A DNA stretch of 32,228 bases from a virus: IMG/VR virus record IMGVR_UViG_3300030450_000558, positions 1 through 32,228 of that record, one strand, 5' to 3'. The position numbers were made by a program, and so were the translations under genes. Below are positions 8,562 to 13,657 of this stretch, one piece after another (within the stretch, counting starts at the first letter, position 1; the number at the start of each line of letters is the position of its first letter). The notes under the pieces are model-generated. The model made no database searches. It saw nothing but the letters and a program-made list of their open reading frames with translations, and was not told the DNA's origin.

Positions 8562-8780
8562 TTATGTCATCTTGTTCTGACCAAGTAAACTTGGTTTTGT
8601 TGTTGGTGCTTCAGCCATCAGACCTTGACCGCCAGTTACATTTGCAGATGCTTGACCTCTTTTTCTCTTTTGAATAGCCGTAGCTCTCTGCTGGGTTTTT
8701 ACCTTTGTAGGCGTAACCGCTGGCTCTGGAGGAGGCGGAGGTGGCGGCGGCGGCGGTGGTGGTGGTTTTAAAAAACTCAT
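8562..8780 (-). CDS. Small protein with a run of 13 prolines
   Basis: 72 residues. After MSFLK come 13 consecutive prolines (codons CCA, CCG and CCT mixed, 8730-8768), then a basic, low-complexity tail rich in Gln/Lys/Arg (KVKTQQRATAIQKRKRGQ) and a Gly/Ala segment. Small proteins with an N-terminal Pro run and a basic tail occur between terminase and portal in several podophages; their role is unclear. Such a Pro run stalls ribosomes without EF-P, so its synthesis, and possibly that of the coupled portal gene 4 nt downstream, would depend on host EF-P. Start and terL stop share position 8780. Confidence 0.65.
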   Translation of the reverse strand: MSFLKPPPPPPPPPPPPPEPAVTPTKVKTQQRATAIQKRKRGQASANVTGGQGLMAEAPTTKPSLLGQNKMT

Positions 8781-10066
8781 TACATTGCTCCTATTTTTCC
8801 AAATGGATTATAATCATTAACAGCCATCATTTGCGGCGGTTTCCCTTCTTTGACTGTTTCGTTGATGGCGATTGAGGCATAACGCCAACTGTCCGCAAAA
8901 TGCGAAGACCAGTCATGTACTGGCGAATTACGAAAGCTTCTAGTCCTTTCATTATACGCCCTATGGTATTGACGAAGAGCATCCAGAAGCGGCTTACACT
9001 TGTCCGCATCAAAGTAACACCTCGGTATAAGCATTTGTGCAGCATGAATCCCATCCTCTACTGGCAGTTTCGGCACGACCCTAAAATTAATTCCCAATGA
9101 ATAGGCAATCTCTCTTCTACTTTTTCCAGTAGACAGTTCCCTAACCTCAATATCATGGGGTGCATAATGTTCACCATACAAATACCTCTTCCTTTGAAGT
9201 ACCTCTACATAATGCGGCAAACCCTCATTTCTATTCTCATAACAGTCAATAACATGAATACTTCTTCCCACCAGCTGCAAAAATACAATGGCGGTGCTAT
9301 CACCAATACCCAGATCCCAAAAAGTCATTACTTTTGCCGATGGATCATATGGCACTTTACAAATTCTTTTTTCTTCTAACGATGCCTGGATCTCTTTTCC
9401 ATAAATACTGCCAGGCACATTCGCAACCCACGAACATTCATACTCCTGGGCAAACTGATCCGCAGTCATCGTTTCCTTGGCACTCTCCAGCTCTTCTTCA
9501 TCAATAATTCCAGTTTCACTCGACTTATGAATAGCTGTTAACCAGTCATCACTTTGAACACCCTTTTCATACATTTCAAAAAAAGCGTTCTGCCCTCTAG
9601 GGGTTCCTACAAAATAACAAAATCCTTTCCTATCTGACAGAGCTGGTCTTATAATCTCTGGAAAGACACTCTCTGGCATATCCGCTACCTCATCCATGAA
9701 ACATCCATCTAGGTATATTCCACGAAGGCTGTCTGGGTTTTCAGCTCCCAGCAAGCTTATTCTCGCTCCATTAGGCAAGTCACACCTAAGTTCTGTTTCA
9801 TGAAACTTAACTGTCGGTATCTTCTCAGCAAACTGCTTTAAATAATCCCAGGCAACTGCCTTGGCTTGCCTATAAGTAGGTGCCAGGTAAGCATACCTTG
9901 GATTAGGCTTTTCACATAATACAGCAGACCTTAACAAATGGTTTATAGCCATAACAGTCTTGCCCATTCTACGATGGCAAACAATAACGCCCCAGCGTAC
10001 TTTGTCCAAGTCCTGGTGCAGTTTAGCTTGCAGAGTTCTCGGTGTGTATGGAATAGTAATGTGCAT
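8780..10066 (-). CDS. terL: Terminase large subunit
   Basis: 428 residues. The ATPase domain has a Walker A variant CHRRMGKT (30-37), a Walker B hydrophobic strand ending in DE (LDGCFMDE, 119-126) and a coupling motif GTPRG (154-158). The nuclease domain begins around FWDLGIGDSTAI (D251), with PHD at 303-305 and a C-terminal HFADSWRY carrying a likely third metal-binding acid. The protein pumps DNA into the prohead using ATP and cuts the concatemer. Its start follows a 270-nt non-coding stretch (10067-10336), unusual inside such a packed operon. No strong ribosome site is visible before this ATG. Confidence 0.92.
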   Translation of the reverse strand: MHITIPYTPRTLQAKLHQDLDKVRWGVIVCHRRMGKTVMAINHLLRSAVLCEKPNPRYAYLAPTYRQAKAVAWDYLKQFAEKIPTVKFHETELRCDLPNGARISLLGAENPDSLRGIYLDGCFMDEVADMPESVFPEIIRPALSDRKGFCYFVGTPRGQNAFFEMYEKGVQSDDWLTAIHKSSETGIIDEEELESAKETMTADQFAQEYECSWVANVPGSIYGKEIQASLEEKRICKVPYDPSAKVMTFWDLGIGDSTAIVFLQLVGRSIHVIDCYENRNEGLPHYVEVLQRKRYLYGEHYAPHDIEVRELSTGKSRREIAYSLGINFRVVPKLPVEDGIHAAQMLIPRCYFDADKCKPLLDALRQYHRAYNERTRSFRNSPVHDWSSHFADSWRYASIAINETVKEGKPPQMMAVNDYNPFGKIGAM

Positions 10067-10336
10067 GAGTGTGTGAAGCTACCATAAGCCTAAGTATATA
10101 TACGATATAGATAGGTGCCAGAGTTCTGGGGGGTATAGGGGGTCAGATAAAATAATTCAGCTGTAAAAATGTACCCACATTGTACCCAATTAATTATGTC
10201 TGATCCTCTATCCCTTATTAACTCTAGGTTAAAGCTTAAAAGGTCACCGCCCTATTAAGACGAAACTTTAAAGCCAGGGGTATGCCATCCATCTCGTGCG
10301 TGTAGTTAAGACAGACAGCGTGTTATATATATACAT
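10067..10336. other. Non-coding interval between HNH gene and terL with inverted repeat and TGTACCCA pair
   Basis: No credible gene. An imperfect ~27-bp inverted repeat lies at 10131-10157 and 10188-10214 (shared core GGG-ATAG-GG-TCAGA-A--AATT). Between the arms are two TGTACCCA octamers (10170-10177, 10181-10188), 11 bp apart, the same unit and spacing as around attP. A second palindrome, TTAAC-TCTAG-GTTAA, lies at 10218-10232. The site adjoins HNH and terminase genes, so a packaging site (cos/pac) is possible. An origin or a remote integrase-binding site are alternatives. Confidence 0.5.
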
Positions 10337-10579
10337 CTAATGCTTAGATCTATTCTTACTCCTTCCCATCATACTTAGATTACTTTGCTTGTTATCCTTT
10401 GGATTACCATTACGATGATCGACATCCTTACCATCAAATGGTCTAGCTCTACCGAGCTTTACCATCTTCCTTCTAGCTCTCTTCCTAGCAGCATTGTCAT
10501 CTCTATGAGCTGCTGAATACTTCCTTTGATAAACAGATCTAGCTTTGGCATTGCTACTATAATCTCCTAAAGCTGGCAT
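10337..10579 (-). CDS. HNH endonuclease-like protein next to terminase
   Basis: 80 residues, very basic. The C-terminal half has DVDHRNGNPKDNKQSNLSMM followed by GRSKNRSK, the compact HNH motif of small phage nucleases (DH... N-G-N...N...NL...NR). In many phages such a protein adjoins the terminase genes and helps cut DNA during packaging. The N-terminal part (SNAKARSVYQRKYSAAHRDDNAARKRARRKMVKLGRARPF) is a basic DNA-contacting helix region. The start overlaps the previous stop by one base (TAATG). The downstream 270-nt non-coding interval may be its or the terminase's target. Confidence 0.72.
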   Translation of the reverse strand: MPALGDYSSNAKARSVYQRKYSAAHRDDNAARKRARRKMVKLGRARPFDGKDVDHRNGNPKDNKQSNLSMMGRSKNRSKH

Positions 10580-10935
10580 TAAGTACTCCTATCTAACCCA
10601 CGCTTATTTCTTTTCATTGCTGATCTAAACTGTCTTGCATCAGCCTCTATAACTTTGTGAAGCTTTCTTGCTGCAACATTACTAGCTTTGCCAGTATTAT
10701 AAGATGGATAATTACTAAACCCTATCTTAGCTGCTCTATCTCTAGCTTCTTTGTCAGTCAGTCTTTTACCTTTATCATAACCTGGTACATTATAAATCTT
10801 ACCATCATCACCAGTTACACCAGTTATGTTTATAGTTGTTAAGCCTTCTTTATCATCTAAATACTCTTCGTTCTTTAACTTAGCTCTATGATATTTCAGC
10901 AATGACAGTTCTTTTTTATTAAACTGTTCTGTCAC
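10579..10935 (-). CDS. Hypothetical basic phage protein (GTG start)
   Basis: 118 residues, Lys/Arg-rich. It has a predicted charged N-terminal helix, a central segment with ITGVTGDDGKIYNVPGYDKGKRLTDKEARDRAAKIGFSNYPSYNTGKAS and a basic C-terminal helix (VAARKLHKVIEADARQFRSAMKRNKRG). I do not recognise a family. The GTG start at 10935 overlaps the TGA of an 11-codon Lys-rich ORF (GTGA), which supports this start by coupling. It lies between terS and the HNH gene, so a packaging or DNA-binding accessory role is possible but unproven. Confidence 0.6.
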   Translation of the reverse strand: MTEQFNKKELSLLKYHRAKLKNEEYLDDKEGLTTINITGVTGDDGKIYNVPGYDKGKRLTDKEARDRAAKIGFSNYPSYNTGKASNVAARKLHKVIEADARQFRSAMKRNKRGLDRST

Positions 10936-10967
10936 TTCTTCTTCTTCTTATACTTGTACTTACCCAT
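10932..10967 (-). CDS. 11-codon Lys-rich mini-ORF (MGKYKYKKKKK)
   Basis: ATG at 10967-10965 opens a frame coding MGKYKYKKKKK and ends in TGA at 10934-10932, which overlaps the GTG start of the next gene (GTGA). A purine-rich AAGAAGAAAG lies 8 nt upstream as a possible ribosome site. It fills the only gap (48 nt) between terS and the following gene. It may be a coupling leader peptide or a tiny basic protein; it is too short for homology. The overlap is the main evidence. Confidence 0.4.
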   Translation of the reverse strand: MGKYKYKKKKK

Positions 10968-10983
10968 GACAGATACTTTCTTC

Positions 10984-11406
10984 TTACTGTTGCTCAACTG
11001 TGACATCTCCCTGGTTCCAACTTAAAGTTATGCTACCATTATTAACATTAGCATCTTCCTTCTTATCTCTAAGACCATAAGGCTGTATCCTGGCAAATGT
11101 CCATTTAAGCGTATCAATTTCTAACCGCCTTCTTTGTACCTCTGCATTGAGTAATCTATTGTCTACATCACCACCAGTAGGCAATGGCATTACAGCTAAA
11201 TCATTTATATGATCTGCATAATACTCAGCTTGCAATACTCTACCTCTACGATAGATCTCATACAAATCATCGTCAGCTGCTACAGCTCTGCTGATTGTTC
11301 TGTATTCTGGCAAGGCTGGATCTTTGCAAATCGTAAGCAAGCTTTCACCCATAGCTAAACGATCTGCAATACCTTGCATCATTTTCTTCGTAACTAATTT
11401 TGCCAT
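10984..11406 (-). CDS. terS: Terminase small subunit (Sf6-like)
   Basis: 140 residues, typical of Sf6/P22-like small terminases. The N-terminal DNA-binding helix-turn-helix is visible as IADRLAMGESLLTICKDPALPEYRTISRAVAADDDLYEIYRRGR. The AEYYADHINDLA helix and NAEVQRRRLEIDTLKWTFARIQPYGLRDKK helix form the oligomerisation part, followed by a short C-terminal tail. It recognises the packaging site and regulates TerL. It heads the late packaging operon. The leader 11407-11460 folds into a nested hairpin whose outer arm abuts the AGGA ribosome site. It is separated from the early operon by a terminator-like hairpin at 11491-11506. Confidence 0.85.
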   Translation of the reverse strand: MAKLVTKKMMQGIADRLAMGESLLTICKDPALPEYRTISRAVAADDDLYEIYRRGRVLQAEYYADHINDLAVMPLPTGGDVDNRLLNAEVQRRRLEIDTLKWTFARIQPYGLRDKKEDANVNNGSITLSWNQGDVTVEQQ

Positions 11407-11412
11407 GTTATC

Positions 11413-11460
11413 CTAATTGGTTTGTAAGCTGAACTAAGGCATAATTCAGCTCACAATTAG
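11413..11460 (-). promoter_or_regulatory. Nested inverted repeats in the terS leader
   Basis: Outer arms CTAATTG (11413-11419) and CAATTAG (11454-11460) enclose inner arms AGCTGAA (11427-11433) and TTCAGCT (11445-11451). In minus-strand RNA the inner stem extends to about 10 bp (GUGAGCUGAA with UUCAGCUUAC, one G-U). The outer arm ends at the AGGA ribosome site of terS, 4 nt before ATG. It could control terS translation, or act as a DNA site for terminase or a regulator. No T-tract follows, so it is not an obvious terminator. Confidence 0.5.
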
Positions 11461-11481
11461 TTTTAGTAGAGGAATACTATT

Positions 11482-11507
11482 AAAAGAAAAACACTACATC
11501 TAGTGTC
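11482..11507 (-). terminator. Terminator-like hairpin after the early operon
   Basis: ACACTA (11491-11496) and TAGTGT (11501-11506) form a 6-bp stem with a 4-nt loop (7 bp with a G-U). On the minus strand TTTTTCTTTT follows. It lies between the DUF6362-like gene and terS. The stem is AT-rich and therefore weak. It begins exactly 15 nt after a 20-bp motif that recurs, also 15 nt before a hairpin, at 29920-29974. Confidence 0.55.
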
Positions 11508-11521
11508 ATTCTAACATAAAC

Positions 11522-11541
11522 ATACCAAATTTAAGGTCATT
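11522..11541 (-). promoter_or_regulatory. Late-control motif, copy 1
   Basis: On the minus strand this 20-bp element differs by one base from copy 2 at 29955-29974 (consensus AATGACCTWAAATTTGGTAT). It begins 6 nt after the stop of the last early gene and stands at the head of the packaging, head and tail block. A hairpin follows after 15 nt. It does not parse cleanly as a sigma-70 promoter. It may be a promoter for a modified polymerase, an activator site or an antitermination site. Confidence 0.5.
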
Positions 11542-11547
11542 CGTAAA

Positions 11548-11874
11548 TTATTGTTTATAATACAACTTAACCAAAGCATCCTTATATCTTCTTCTAACAA
11601 TCCTTGGATCATGAAGAGATAACATCCTGGCAATCTTTGTCCATTGAACACCTCGATCTCTATAAGCAGCTGAATGAGCTACTGCCCACACCAGTTTACG
11701 ATCTTCTTCTTCCATCTTAAAAACCATATCTAAAGCTTCATCATACAAGCTAATCTGCCTGGCTGATGGAACTAATCTAACATGACCATTTTGCTGTGAC
11801 CAACCATAATTCTGCCAATCTGTCGGATAATCTACCCAGAAACTTAACTTGGCTTTTCTTATAGCTGGTGGCAA
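11548..11874 (-). CDS. DUF6362-like protein (start probably further upstream, at 11937)
   Basis: The conservative TTG start gives 108 residues. The core (KLSFWVDYPTDWQNYGW ... EALDMVFKMEEEDRKLVWAVAHSAAYRDRGVQWTKIARMLSLHDPRIVRRRYKDAL) ends in a helix-turn-helix resembling sigma-70 region 4, typical of DUF6362 proteins of alphaproteobacterial phages. Role unknown; DNA binding is likely. The same frame is open to 11952 and reads ITELHDLFLEAAETEQRLPPA before the TTG, which looks like the family's normal N-terminal helix. No ATG, GTG or TTG occurs there, but an ATT at 11937-11935 has GGAG 7 nt upstream, giving about 129 residues. The gene would then overlap its neighbour by 29 nt. Confidence 0.72.
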   Translation of the reverse strand: MPPAIRKAKLSFWVDYPTDWQNYGWSQQNGHVRLVPSARQISLYDEALDMVFKMEEEDRKLVWAVAHSAAYRDRGVQWTKIARMLSLHDPRIVRRRYKDALVKLYYKQ

Positions 11875-11908
11875 TCGTTGTTCTGTTTCTGCTGCTTCTA
11901 AAAAAAGA

Positions 11909-12349
11909 TCATGAAGTTCTGTTATGCTTCTTAAAATAAACCCTCTCCATTTTTAATATAAAATCTAACCTCTCGAAATGAGAAGCCTTTTGAATAGCTC
12001 TGACAACATCCATGTATCCATCAGATGAATAATGGGGTCGCATCTTTCTTAGCAACCTATTCAATCTGAACTGTTGATCATCACGCTTTCTCTGATTAAT
12101 GGCATTGACATAATTGTAGCTAGTAAACTTTGCAGCTTTACTTACCAATTGATTAATTTCTTTTGAAAAATCTTTTCGAGGCTCTTCTTTACAGCTAGCT
12201 GTATAGCTTGCTGTATAGCTAGCTTTATCTTTATCAATGTTTATTTTATTAGTGGATGGTACAAGCTGTAAAGCTTTCTGTATAGCTAGCTGTATAGCTA
12301 GACTGACTTCGTCAATTTTATCCGCAGATTTATCCTTGTCAACTGTCAT
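11909..12349 (-). CDS. Hypothetical protein with two 12-bp repeat blocks (possible replication initiator)
   Basis: About 146 residues from the ATG at 12349, which overlaps the upstream stop by 11 nt; a longer in-frame start at 12391 would overlap by 53 nt and is less likely. The N-terminal third is encoded by 12-bp DNA repeats (TGTATAGCTAGC-like) read in two frames: as LAIQLAIQKALQL and as ASYTASYTASC. The C-terminal part is basic and helical (QRKRDDQQFRLNRLLRKMRPHYSSDGYMDVVRAIQKASHFERLDFILKM). No known domain is recognised. Repeats inside a basic early protein gene recall the lambda O arrangement (origin inside the initiator gene); this is speculative. Confidence 0.6.
   Translation of the reverse strand: MTVDKDKSADKIDEVSLAIQLAIQKALQLVPSTNKINIDKDKASYTASYTASCKEEPRKDFSKEINQLVSKAAKFTSYNYVNAINQRKRDDQQFRLNRLLRKMRPHYSSDGYMDVVRAIQKASHFERLDFILKMERVYFKKHNRTS
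12194..12302. repeat. Two clusters of a 12-bp repeat (TGTATAGCTAGC)
   Basis: Cluster 1 at 12194-12223 and cluster 2 at 12264-12302 contain about five copies, some degenerate, of TGTATAGCTAGC or close variants (TGTATAGCTTGC, TGTAAAGCTTTC), in the same DNA orientation with 12-bp period. Each unit includes the palindrome AGCT or AGCTAGCT. The clusters lie in the same gene but in reading frames shifted by one base, so DNA rather than protein sequence is repeated. Confidence 0.75.
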
Positions 12350-12629
12350 TTTCGTACAACGCTCCAGTAATAAATCCATAATTCCCACCATCTATAACAT
12401 GATCCCTTTTGTACCCACCTACATCCATCCTAGCGTATTTCATCTCGCCAATTATTTTTGCTGCTTGCCAGGCTTTTGCTGGTTCTTTTAATTGATCTCC
12501 GAAAGTTAAATTGATTCGCACCGCAAAGTTTCTGTATAGCTCTTCGTAATCTCCAAGCTCCTCGCCTCGCTGTGACAAGATCAATTCTGCCTCTTTTAAT
12601 ACCTCTAGCGGAGTAATTTTTTTTTTCAT
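12339..12629 (-). CDS. DUF6378-like protein (MazG-like helical fold suspected)
   Basis: 96 residues. The layout 'L.eA..i...RG...GDYee...nfa...n......k.p..a....a..Ki.r......Kr.h.iDg..Y' (RGEELGDYEELYRNFA ... AWQAAKIIGEMKYARMDVGGYKRDHVIDGGNYGF) resembles DUF6378 phage proteins, thought to be related to all-alpha NTP pyrophosphohydrolases. The conserved E, D and K residues are partly present, but catalytic assignment is not possible by eye. The start overlaps the zinc-ribbon mini-gene stop (ATGA at 12629-12626), with an AGGGGAAAG site upstream. It might influence nucleotide pools during infection. Confidence 0.6.
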   Translation of the reverse strand: MKKKITPLEVLKEAELILSQRGEELGDYEELYRNFAVRINLTFGDQLKEPAKAWQAAKIIGEMKYARMDVGGYKRDHVIDGGNYGFITGALYENDS

Positions 12630-12703
12630 TCTTCTTTCCCCTTACATACTGGACACACATTATTTTTATCCAGGGCAACCTTGCACCTTTCACACAACTT
12701 CAT
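12626..12703 (-). CDS. 25-residue zinc-ribbon mini-protein
   Basis: ATG at 12703-12701 to TGA at 12628-12626. The peptide begins MKLCERCKVALDKNN and continues VCPVCKGKEE. It has two CxxC knuckles (C4-C7 and C17-C20), a complete minimal zinc ribbon. The start overlaps the upstream stop (ATGA at 12703-12700) and the stop overlaps the downstream start (ATGA at 12629-12626), so the gene is coupled on both sides. It would be missed by length cutoffs. Probably a nucleic-acid- or protein-binding accessory factor; partner unknown. Confidence 0.72.
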   Translation of the reverse strand: MKLCERCKVALDKNNVCPVCKGKEE

Positions 12704-12927
12704 AATTGAAATTCCATTTCTATTTGCGATGGATCGTTTTTTAAATCTTTATAAACTTTGTTAATTGTTTTCTGATCCACACATTCAACACGCCAATTAT
12801 TAACCCTATGAATGTCCGCCATCATCTGACCAAAAAAAACTGGATGTTTTTTCTTTGTGTTCATCATCAATTCATAAAAAATTGGATGCTCTACCTTCAG
12901 CCTTGCAAACCATTCTTCATCCGTCAT
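12700..12927 (-). CDS. Hypothetical small acidic/helical protein
   Basis: 75 residues. There is an apparent internal duplication, HPIFYELMM and HPVFFGQMM (about residues 14-34), followed by a charged C-terminal half (ECVDQKTINKVYKDLKNDPSQIEMEFQ). No transmembrane helix or enzymatic motif is seen and no family is recognised. Start and stop overlap both neighbours by ATGA, supporting expression as part of the early operon with the NrdR-like and zinc-ribbon genes. Confidence 0.6.
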   Translation of the reverse strand: MTDEEWFARLKVEHPIFYELMMNTKKKHPVFFGQMMADIHRVNNWRVECVDQKTINKVYKDLKNDPSQIEMEFQL

Positions 12928-13226
12928 TTCAAACCCAGATCTCTTAATGTTAAATCTCTGTCTTCTTCATGCAGAGCTTCCCATTCATTAGTCCTTGGCT
13001 TTGGTTTAATGCCTGGTTGTTTAAATGTTTTCGTCACAGTTTTTTGCTGCTCTTCTGGCTCTTGAATAGGCTTACTCTTGAGCCTGGTATATTCCGCATA
13101 CATAATTTCAATGCTGAAAAAACCTTGCTTACAATGATTGCAATATCTTCTTCTTCTAATGGTATTGCCTTCATACTTTCTGCTGTCTTTTACCTGGGTT
13201 CCTCGATGACATTTATAACATTTCAT
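12924..13226 (-). CDS. NrdR-like zinc-ribbon protein without ATP-cone
   Basis: 100 residues. The first 40 match the zinc-ribbon of the ribonucleotide reductase repressor NrdR: two CxxC pairs (C3-C6, C29-C32) around VKDSRKYEGNTIRRRRYC, the NrdR signature 'V.DSR....gn.IRRRR.C..C'. The ATP-cone domain that senses dATP/ATP in NrdR is absent; instead a Pro/Lys/Gln-rich linker leads to an acidic C-terminal helix (EWEALHEEDRDLTLRDL). It may bind NrdR boxes or another DNA site without nucleotide sensing. It overlaps the VRR-NUC gene (13223-13226) and the next gene by ATGA. Confidence 0.7.
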   Translation of the reverse strand: MKCYKCHRGTQVKDSRKYEGNTIRRRRYCNHCKQGFFSIEIMYAEYTRLKSKPIQEPEEQQKTVTKTFKQPGIKPKPRTNEWEALHEEDRDLTLRDLGLK

Positions 13227-13657
13227 AACCCCCCCAAGGCATCAGCATGACGCTCTATTAAAAGTGTTTTATGATTTTCTTTAATCTCAATTAAATTGCT
13301 TAAAAACATTTTAACTTTAGATAATGAATTGACTGTTGCTACAGCTGCTCCAGTTTCTAATAACTGCTGCTGTATTACCTTTTGACTATCGGTAATTCTT
13401 CCGCCTTTAGGCTTCTTTAATTCAATAAATATTGGGCATGGTAACCCATCCCAGAAATATCGCCTTGGCACAAAAAGACACAGATCTGGAAAACCAGTTT
13501 TCATTCCTAAAGTTTTTAATTTAACATTATAAGAAATATGCCTTTTACCCTCATTAGGTGAGTGATGGAAAAAACATCCCTTTGGCAGAGCTGCATCTAG
13601 CCATTGGACTACCAGCTTTTGTAATTCGTATTCAGACACGCTTAAAATAAAAATCAT
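13223..13657 (-). CDS. VRR-NUC domain nuclease
   Basis: 144 residues. The PD-(D/E)XK-type VRR-NUC pattern is clear: an N-terminal helix (SEYELQKLVVQWLDA), HHSPNEGKR, LGMKTGFPDLCLFVP (catalytic D), PIFIELKKPKGG (catalytic E-x-K) and a following helix with DSQKVIQQQLLETGAAVATV. Family members act on branched or structured DNA (Holliday junction and flap-like substrates). Phages often use them in recombination or resolution of replication intermediates. The ATG start at 13657 overlaps the Cro-like gene by 26 nt; a GTG at 13639 is an alternative start. Neither has a good ribosome site, so coupling is likely. Confidence 0.82.
   Translation of the reverse strand: MIFILSVSEYELQKLVVQWLDAALPKGCFFHHSPNEGKRHISYNVKLKTLGMKTGFPDLCLFVPRRYFWDGLPCPIFIELKKPKGGRITDSQKVIQQQLLETGAAVATVNSLSKVKMFLSNLIEIKENHKTLLIERHADALGGL

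Noticed and set aside
12194-12302. CRISPR array
   Set aside because: Units are 12 bp, contiguous and inside a coding frame, without unique spacers.
12430-12693. 87-codon minus-strand frame rich in Arg/Lys
   Set aside because: It lies across the DUF6378-like gene and the zinc-ribbon mini-gene in another frame; the coupled genes explain the region better.
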